Shown here piece after piece: positions 57,605 through 64,000 of a DNA stretch of 64,000 nucleotides. The stretch covers positions 1-64,000 of the forward strand of contig JAGWLR010000004.1 of assembly GCA_028864885.1 (NCBI GenBank), in the 5' to 3' direction. The stretch's first letter is position 1. The number at the start of each line of letters is the position of its first letter. The stretch is from Burkholderiales bacterium. Its GTDB lineage: Bacteria; Pseudomonadota; Gammaproteobacteria; Burkholderiales; Burkholderiaceae_C. The notes below the pieces were generated by a model. The model was not told the origin of the DNA. It did no database searches and saw only the letters and a program-made list of their open reading frames with translations. The position numbers and the translations under genes are program-made.

Positions 57605-58679
57605 GCACCACCTGAACAAGCTCGCACTGAAGCACCTGGGGCGTCAGTGGGTCGATTACCTCGCCAGCAACACGATGACGGAGTTCAATCGCCGTCACAA
57701 CGATTTTCTGTGGACCTACGACCTGAAAGCCCTGGTCGAGAACGTTCGAGAGGAAGCGCCAGGCGTCAAAACCTTCACATTGCTACCCAACCAGCACTGG
57801 AAGCACATGAAGGCCGGTCAGCACATTGAGGTGTTGGCCAGTGTGGATGGTCAGCAGGTATCGCGCTACTACAGTCTGTCGCCCATCCGGCGGGGGCGCT
57901 TCACCATCACGGTCAAACAAGTTGACGGCGGCATGCTGTCGACCTGGCTGCATCAAAGCGCCCGCAAGGGATCGGTGCTTCACATTCGCCACCCCGAAGG
58001 CAAATTCACCTACCGCCAGCAGAGAAAGCTGCTCTTCATTTGCGCGGGCTCTGGCATCACCCCCTGCTATTCGATGATTTCGGATTGCCTGGCCATGCCC
58101 GAAAGCCCGGACCTGGCCTTGTATGCGCAGTTTTCTCATACGTCAGACACGATCTTTTCGCGCACGCTGACCGATTGGAAGGGCCAATTTGACGTGCGGG
58201 TGGCCTACACCCGTGAAGCCCACCATTCGGCTCGGCTGCTCAGTTCAGCCCCGTTGAGAGAGCAATACCCTGACCTGGATGAGCGGGATGTGTATCTGTG
58301 CGGGCCGCAGGGCTTCATGGATCAAGTCATTGCTGCGCTGACGCACGAAGGCTACGACCTGACTCGCCTTCACTGTGAACGCTTCGTGGCGCAGGCTTGG
58401 GTGCCAGAACCTTCTGCTGCCTTTGACCCGGACGGTGCAGAAGTGCACTTTGAGCACCTGGATGAGCACATCTGCCTCACCGCCGAAGACAAAGGCCGCA
58501 CCTTCATGGAGATCGCCGAATCCCGAGGCCTGAATCTGGAAGTAGGATGCCGCCAAGGCATGTGCGGCACTTGCAAGCTGACGCTTCAGTCTGGGGAGGC
58601 CAATGGCAACGTTCTCGGCCAGGCTGTTTATCTTTGTTCGGCCTATCCTGCGTCGAACAGGGTTGTGCTCGACGCATGA
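57597..58679 (+). CDS. Ferredoxin reductase with C-terminal 2Fe-2S domain
   Basis: RYYSLSPIRRGRFTITVKQVDGGMLSTWLH, FICAGSGITPCYSMI, C-terminal VGCRQGMCGTCKLTLQSG; overlaps desaturase by 8 nt. Confidence 0.92.
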   Translation: MLKHHLNKLALKHLGRQWVDYLASNTMTEFNRRHNDFLWTYDLKALVENVREEAPGVKTFTLLPNQHWKHMKAGQHIEVLASVDGQQVSRYYSLSPIRRGRFTITVKQVDGGMLSTWLHQSARKGSVLHIRHPEGKFTYRQQRKLLFICAGSGITPCYSMISDCLAMPESPDLALYAQFSHTSDTIFSRTLTDWKGQFDVRVAYTREAHHSARLLSSAPLREQYPDLDERDVYLCGPQGFMDQVIAALTHEGYDLTRLHCERFVAQAWVPEPSAAFDPDGAEVHFEHLDEHICLTAEDKGRTFMEIAESRGLNLEVGCRQGMCGTCKLTLQSGEANGNVLGQAVYLCSAYPASNRVVLDA

Positions 58680-58706
58680 TCCTCATCTTGTTGCTAAAGG
58701 CTTGAA

Positions 58707-59435
58707 ATGCTGTTTGTCATCCGAATGATCCTGATGACGCTCCACTTCCTGGTGGTAGGTGTCACGGGGCTAGTCATTGTTTTGAGCCGCCCTTTCAACC
58801 CAGATAACAGCCGAGTCCTGGGGAGGATGTACAGCCTGCCGGCCATCCGAATCCTTGGCTTGCGTGTGAGACGCGAAACAGATGGCGCCCTGAATCACCC
58901 TCGCACTTATGTGATTGTGGCCAACCACCAATCGAACTACGATTTGTTCGTTCTGGGGTGCACGGTGCCCGTCAGAACCGTCACCATTGGCAAGAAGAGT
59001 CTGAAATGGCTGCCTTTTTTTGGGCAGATTTACTGGCTATCTGGCAACGTGCTGATTGACCGGGGCAATGCATTCAAGGCCAAGCAGGCGATGCTCACCA
59101 CCACTGACACCCTGCAGCACCAAGACACCAACATCTGGGTGTTTGCCGAAGGAACGCGCAACTTGGGCCTGGGGCTCAAGCCCCTCAAAAAGGGTGCTTT
59201 TCAAATGGCCATCAGTGCGGGGGTGCCGATCATCCCGATCTGCACCAGCACCTACAAAAAAAGCATGCGGCTGAACCGCTGGCACAGCGGCGACGTGATC
59301 ATTCGCTCTTTGTCGCCCATACCCACGGCAGGCTTGACCATGGATGACATGCCTGACCTGATGGCCAAGGTGCATGCAGACATGAAGGCCTGCATCGAAC
59401 AACTGGATGACGAGGTCAGCCGTTCGGCGCGGTGA
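58707..59435 (+). CDS. plsC: 1-acyl-sn-glycerol-3-phosphate acyltransferase
   Basis: VANHQSNYDLFVLG (NHxxxxD), VFAEGTRNLG (EGTR), VPIIPICTSTY. Confidence 0.93.
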   Translation: MLFVIRMILMTLHFLVVGVTGLVIVLSRPFNPDNSRVLGRMYSLPAIRILGLRVRRETDGALNHPRTYVIVANHQSNYDLFVLGCTVPVRTVTIGKKSLKWLPFFGQIYWLSGNVLIDRGNAFKAKQAMLTTTDTLQHQDTNIWVFAEGTRNLGLGLKPLKKGAFQMAISAGVPIIPICTSTYKKSMRLNRWHSGDVIIRSLSPIPTAGLTMDDMPDLMAKVHADMKACIEQLDDEVSRSAR

Positions 59436-60243
59436 TCTTGCTCAGCGGATTCATGGCTTGCGCTTGAGTGGGTGCCGAGTTGGCCCCCAGATCGGACTGA
59501 TCTCCGAGCCAGGTCGGCTCCGGGATCGAGTCAAACACCTGACGCAATCGCTGCCCCCAGGTGCTCCTGATCATCCTGAAGTAGGCATTGCTTTCGTCGA
59601 TGTTGATCACTTTGTCCACTCGCAAGGTGTCACCCTCGTACACCAGCAGATCCAGGGGTAACCCGACAGACAGGTTCGACTTCAGGGTCGAGTCCATCGA
59701 AATCAAAGCGCACTTGGCCGCTTCCTGCAAGGGCGTGTTCGGGGTCACGACACGATCAATTACCGGTTTGCCGTATTTCGACTCACCGATCTGAAAATAG
59801 CAAACGCCATCCAGGCCGGCTTCGACAAAATTGCCCGCAGCATAGACATTGAACAAGCGCATGGTTTCGCCACGAATTTGTCCGCCTATGATCAAGCTGC
59901 AATTGAACTCAATGCCATGTTTTTTGAGGGCTTCCGCGTCGCGCGAGTAAACGGTTCGCACAGCACTGCCAACGATCCGCGCCACATCGAAGAGGCTCTT
60001 GGCCGTCCAGATCGTGGCTGGTTCGCCGTCTGAACCCTCGATGGTCACGTTACCGAGCAGTTGCTTGACAGCCTGGGTGATGGCCAGGTTGCCAGCAGAG
60101 AGCAAAACCAGAACCCGCTCGCCTTCTTTTTCGTAGACGGACATCTTGCGGAATGTGCTGATCTGGTCCATCCCCGCGTTGGTTCGCGAATCAGACAAGA
60201 ACACCAAGCCCGCATTGAGGCGCATGGCAACGCAATAGGTCAT
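59416..60243 (-). CDS. Proteasome-type protease, Anbu (ancestral beta subunit) family
   Basis: [38 protein letters not shown]: Ntn-hydrolase N-terminus (Thr immediately after Met) with beta-subunit SDSRTNAG and K33-region; matches the Anbu family. ATGA overlap with mutS. Confidence 0.9.
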   Translation of the reverse strand: MTYCVAMRLNAGLVFLSDSRTNAGMDQISTFRKMSVYEKEGERVLVLLSAGNLAITQAVKQLLGNVTIEGSDGEPATIWTAKSLFDVARIVGSAVRTVYSRDAEALKKHGIEFNCSLIIGGQIRGETMRLFNVYAAGNFVEAGLDGVCYFQIGESKYGKPVIDRVVTPNTPLQEAAKCALISMDSTLKSNLSVGLPLDLLVYEGDTLRVDKVINIDESNAYFRMIRSTWGQRLRQVFDSIPEPTWLGDQSDLGANSAPTQAQAMNPLSKITAPNG

Positions 60244-62960
60244 GACGAAATCACCGCTTTGAGTTTGTACAAGGCATCCAGCGCCTCTCTCGGCGTCAAG
60301 GCGTCTGGATCGATGCCCGCCAAAAGCGCCAGCGTCTGGGCTTCCGCCGGTGTCATTGCATCCCCCAAGGATGCTGCAATACCCGTGCCCGCGGTCACCA
60401 CAGACTCAAGGTCTAGCGTGACCGCACCACCCTCTGCCTGAGCAAACAGGTCGATCTGATCATCCGCTTCCCGTTGTTGAGCCTCCAGCGCTTCGAGTGT
60501 GACGCGAGCTTGTCGGATCAGGGTATGGGGCATACCCGCCAGGCGAGCCACTTGAACCCCATAGCTGCGGCTGGCTGGGCCAGCCTGCAGTTCGTGCAGG
60601 AACACAATGTCGTCGCCAGACTCGGCAACCCCAACGTGCACATTGGCGGCACGAGGGTGCTTTTGGGGCAACTGAGTCAATTCGAAGTAGTGCGTTGCAA
60701 ACAAGGTGAAGGCCTTGTTGCGATCGTGCAGGTGGCTCGCGATCGCACCAGCCAACGCCAGACCATCGAAGGTCGAGGTGCCGCGCCCGATTTCGTCCAT
60801 CAACACCAGCGAATGCTCGGTTGCCGCATGGACGATGGCGGCGGCTTCGGTCATCTCTAGCATGAAGGTGGACTGGGCGTTGGCGAGGTCGTCTGCCGCA
60901 CCGATCCGGGTATGGATGGCATCCATTGGCCCCAAACGGCACGCCGTGGCCGGCACATAAGAGCCCATGGCCGCCAACAAAGCGATCAACGCGACCTGCC
61001 GCATGAAAGTCGACTTACCGCCCATGTTCGGCCCAGTGATGACCAACAGCCGACGATTCACATCGAGGCGGCAATCGTTCGGAATGAACGCTGCACCCAC
61101 CGTCTCCATCAGCCGAGCCTCGACGACCGGGTGACGCCCTTTTTCGATGTCGATGCAGGGATGATTCACAAACTCAGGACGGGTCCATTGCAAGGTGGCG
61201 GCCCGTTCGGCCAGCGCACACAAGCCGTCCAGCGTGGCCAGAGCCCGTGCCAGGTGGCTCAACACCTGGATGTGAGACTGCAGGAAATCGATCAACTGCT
61301 CAAACAGATACTTCTCTCGAGCCAGCGCACGATCTTGCGCCGACAGGGCCTTGTCTTCAAAGGACTTGAGTTCCGGCGTGATGAAGCGTTCCGCATTTTT
61401 GAGGGTCTGCCGCCTCTGGTAGTCAAGTGGCACCTTGTCGGCCTGACTTTGGGTCACCTCGATGTAGAACCCATGCACCTTGTTGAACTGCACACGCAAG
61501 TTGGCGATACCGGTTCGCGCCCGCTCACGCGCCTCCAGATCAAGCAGGAAGGCGTCGCAGTTCTGCGAGATGCCACGCAGTTCATCCAGATCGGGATCAA
61601 ACCCCGAGGCAATCACACCACCGTCGCGCAACAGCACGGCTGGTGTCTCCATCAACATCGATTGCAGCGTTTGAGCGATCACCGGATTGGGTTGCAAAGC
61701 CCCTTTGAGTTGGCTGAGCAGCGTCGATTGATCCGCCACCTTGTCTACCAGGGCAGGCAAGTTCAGCAGGGTTTCACGCAAACCAGCCAATTCACGCGGT
61801 CGAACTTGTCGCAAGGCCACACGCGCCGTGATCCGCTCGACATCGCTCATGCCATGCAGAGCCTCACGCACCGATTCAAAGCCATGATCGGCTTGCTCGG
61901 GTGCCAACAAGGCGGCAATGGCGTCATGCCGCTCACGCGCCTGAGTCCGATCACGCAAAGGTTGAATCAGCCACTGCCGCAGGGCACGGCTACCCATGCC
62001 GGTGCGACAGGTATCCAACAGCGACAGCAAGGTCGGAGAGTCTTCGCCTCGAAGGGTTTGCGTCAACTCCAGGTTGCGCAAGGTGGCCGCAGGCAGATCG
62101 ATGAGATCAGAAGCGCGAGGAACCTGCAAGGCTGACACGTGAGTCAGAGCTTTGCCCTGGGTGTGTTCGGCAAAGCTCAGCAAGGCTGCGCCCGCAGCAT
62201 GCGCCAGATGCATGTCCTGCGCCTGGTAGGCTTGCAAGCCCTTGACCCCAAGTTGCTCGCACAGCTTGCGCATGCCCAGGCCGGAATCGAATTGCCAGTT
62301 GGGGCGGCTGGTCATGGCCACCCCGCCGCGCCCCTGTGTCAACAAAGGCTGCAGGGACGGCGGCATGCGGTCCCGGTCAAACAGAATCTCAGCGGGTTGC
62401 AGGCGCGCCAACCAGCCAGCGAGCTCTCTTTCCGTGCACTCAGTCAACCCCAGTTGACCACTGGACAAACCCAACCACGCCAAACCGCAAGGCACCAGCG
62501 CCTCGGCTCTGATGCCTCGCTTGTCCATGACCACGGCAAGCAGCAAGGAGTCGGCTCGTTCGGACAACAACTCCGAATCGGTCAAAGTGCCAGGGGTCAC
62601 CACGCGCACGACTTTGCGTTCAACAGGCCCCTTGCTGGCACCGACCTCGCCTACCTGCTCGCAGATGGCGACCGACTCACCCAGCCTGATCAATTTGGCC
62701 AGATAGGTCTCCACCGCATGAACGGGCACCCCAGCCATCACCACCGGCTCGCCGGCGGATTGCCCGCGTACCGTCAGGGTGATGTCTATCAGCCGATTGG
62801 CCTTACGAGCATCGTCATAGAAGAGCTCGTAAAAGTCCCCCATTCGGTAGAAAACGAGGGTGTCGGGATACTCCGCCTTGATGCGCAAGTACTGCTGCAT
62901 CATGGGGGTGTGCCGGTCGAGCTCTTTGTGGATGAGGAGCGTCTGTACTTGCTCTGACAA
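60240..62960 (-). CDS. mutS: DNA mismatch repair protein MutS
   Basis: [83 protein letters not shown]. Confidence 0.98.
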   Translation of the reverse strand: MSEQVQTLLIHKELDRHTPMMQQYLRIKAEYPDTLVFYRMGDFYELFYDDARKANRLIDITLTVRGQSAGEPVVMAGVPVHAVETYLAKLIRLGESVAICEQVGEVGASKGPVERKVVRVVTPGTLTDSELLSERADSLLLAVVMDKRGIRAEALVPCGLAWLGLSSGQLGLTECTERELAGWLARLQPAEILFDRDRMPPSLQPLLTQGRGGVAMTSRPNWQFDSGLGMRKLCEQLGVKGLQAYQAQDMHLAHAAGAALLSFAEHTQGKALTHVSALQVPRASDLIDLPAATLRNLELTQTLRGEDSPTLLSLLDTCRTGMGSRALRQWLIQPLRDRTQARERHDAIAALLAPEQADHGFESVREALHGMSDVERITARVALRQVRPRELAGLRETLLNLPALVDKVADQSTLLSQLKGALQPNPVIAQTLQSMLMETPAVLLRDGGVIASGFDPDLDELRGISQNCDAFLLDLEARERARTGIANLRVQFNKVHGFYIEVTQSQADKVPLDYQRRQTLKNAERFITPELKSFEDKALSAQDRALAREKYLFEQLIDFLQSHIQVLSHLARALATLDGLCALAERAATLQWTRPEFVNHPCIDIEKGRHPVVEARLMETVGAAFIPNDCRLDVNRRLLVITGPNMGGKSTFMRQVALIALLAAMGSYVPATACRLGPMDAIHTRIGAADDLANAQSTFMLEMTEAAAIVHAATEHSLVLMDEIGRGTSTFDGLALAGAIASHLHDRNKAFTLFATHYFELTQLPQKHPRAANVHVGVAESGDDIVFLHELQAGPASRSYGVQVARLAGMPHTLIRQARVTLEALEAQQREADDQIDLFAQAEGGAVTLDLESVVTAGTGIAASLGDAMTPAEAQTLALLAGIDPDALTPREALDALYKLKAVISS

Positions 62961-63111
62961 ATTTGCCTCTGGGAATGTGATTAATGCCTGAGGCGCCTCA
63001 CGCGAATGAGGGGGTAGGCGCTTGTCTGGTAACCAATGAAATTGTTGTCATTTTAGACTTCCGTTTTCAATTTAATCTTTCCCTCGGATGCTGCGCACAT
63101 CACGAGGAAAT

Positions 63112-63348
63112 ATGGAGCGCCCAGTGAAGTTCCACCGTCATTTCTCTCATCTGGTTTTGACCTTAATCGCCACCACCTCGGCGTTGACAGGTTGCGGTGG
63201 CGGCGGCGGATCGTCGTCGCCCGCGCCAGAAAGCAATTCGGGCCCCCCGAGTTCGACACCTCGCCCCTTGTTTTTGCCATTTTCAGGGGGCTGTTGTTAT
63301 ATGAATCAATGGTTTAGCGGCGTTTTTTCGGATTTGCTTGTAGTGTAA
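63112..63348 (+). pseudogene. N-terminal fragment of a secreted lipoprotein, probably interrupted by the adjacent IS
   Basis: MERPVKFHRHFSHLVLTLIATTSALTGCGGGGGSSSPAPESNSGPPSSTPRP: lipobox LTGC + Gly/Ser/Pro linker, then composition changes and a stop ~50 nt before the transposase region. Confidence 0.6.
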
Positions 63349-64000
63349 ACATGTTGCAGTGAATGTAGGTTTTGTATGGCCTTCGTTTGCGCTACACTTG
63401 GTGCCATGTTCATCAAGCTCGCCCGCAGCCGAGGCCACACCTACGCGCAGATCGTGGAGTCCTTTCGGGACGCCAATGGCCAGCCACGCCAGCGCAATTT
63501 GCTCACGCTGGGGCGCGTGGACGAGAACAATGGTCAGGTCGACAAGATTTTGCAGTCTCTGCTCAAGGCTCGGGGCCATGGCCCACGCGAGACGGCCACC
63601 CCCCAGGTTCAATTCGAGTCAGCCTTGGCTCTGGGTGATGTCTGGGCGCTTGACCAGTTGTGGCGCGAACTGGGCTTTGATGCGCTCGCTGGCGTCTTTC
63701 GTCGGGCGCGCTACACCTCGCCAGTCGAGCACGCCATTCGCGTCATGGTCTTCAACCGCCTGTGTGACGCGGACTCCAAGCTGGGCACCCTGCGCTGGCT
63801 GCAAACCGTGAGCATGCCAGGTATCGAGCCTTCAAAGATCACCCACCAGCACCTGCTGCGCAGCATGGATGCGCTGATGGATCACCAGCAGGCCGTCGAG
63901 GATTGCGTAGCGCATTTGCTGCGCCCCCTGATCGATCAGGAGCTCTCGGTGGTCTTCTACGATCTGACCACCATTCGCAGCGAAGGCTTGAGTCAACTCG
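63285..64000 (+). mobile_element. IS1634-family-like insertion sequence, left part (right end outside window; left boundary approximate)
   Basis: Encodes IS1634-like transposase; GC drop and lipoprotein truncation near 63270-63310 suggest the left boundary. Confidence 0.65.
63406..64000 (+). CDS. IS1634-family-like transposase (partial, runs off window)
   Basis: MFIKLARSRGHTYAQIVESFRDANGQPRQRNLLTLGRVDENNGQVDKILQSLLKARG...VVFYDLTTIRSEGLSQL; not in ORF track because it has no stop within the window. Confidence 0.82.
   Translation, partial: MFIKLARSRGHTYAQIVESFRDANGQPRQRNLLTLGRVDENNGQVDKILQSLLKARGHGPRETATPQVQFESALALGDVWALDQLWRELGFDALAGVFRRARYTSPVEHAIRVMVFNRLCDADSKLGTLRWLQTVSMPGIEPSKITHQHLLRSMDALMDHQQAVEDCVAHLLRPLIDQELSVVFYDLTTIRSEGLSQL

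Noticed and set aside
62989-63000. 12-bp palindrome TGAGGCGCCTCA upstream of mutS
   Set aside because: Short GC-rich dyad that can occur by chance; no supporting second copy or promoter context.

Overview
The window reads as a gene-dense, GC-rich betaproteobacterial chromosome segment, most like Burkholderiales/Comamonadaceae by gene content and order (inference from recognised families; no database search was run). It is mostly core genome: phaR(partial)/tRNA-Val/relA, bdhA, mnmC-hslR, grpE-dnaK-dnaJ, ligA-zipA-smc, queF, dapC-dapD-pilU-like-dapE-prmB, moaA-mobA, rnhA/gloB/mltD, dnaX-ybaB-recR, a DEAD-box helicase, a redox-stress neighbourhood (2OG-oxygenase, yaaA, peroxiredoxin, gamma-CA, hslO), pnuC-nadR-like, pyrG-kdsA-eno-ftsB, rocD, a desaturase/ferredoxin-reductase/plsC operon, and mutS followed by an Anbu-type proteasome-like protease. 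The right edge has a short lipoprotein fragment followed by the start of an IS1634-family-like transposase that runs off the window. I found no CRISPR array, prophage or classical defence island. The points most worth follow-up are: the ATGA-coupled mutS-Anbu pair without the usual Anbu partner genes; a 22-nt near-identical non-coding motif upstream of queF and in the rocD/desaturase divergent region; a 19-bp palindrome upstream of the desaturase operon; a structured, possibly pseudoknotted leader before the DEAD-box helicase; a pilU-like ATPase inside the dap operon; and a small Asr-like Lys/His-rich secreted peptide.
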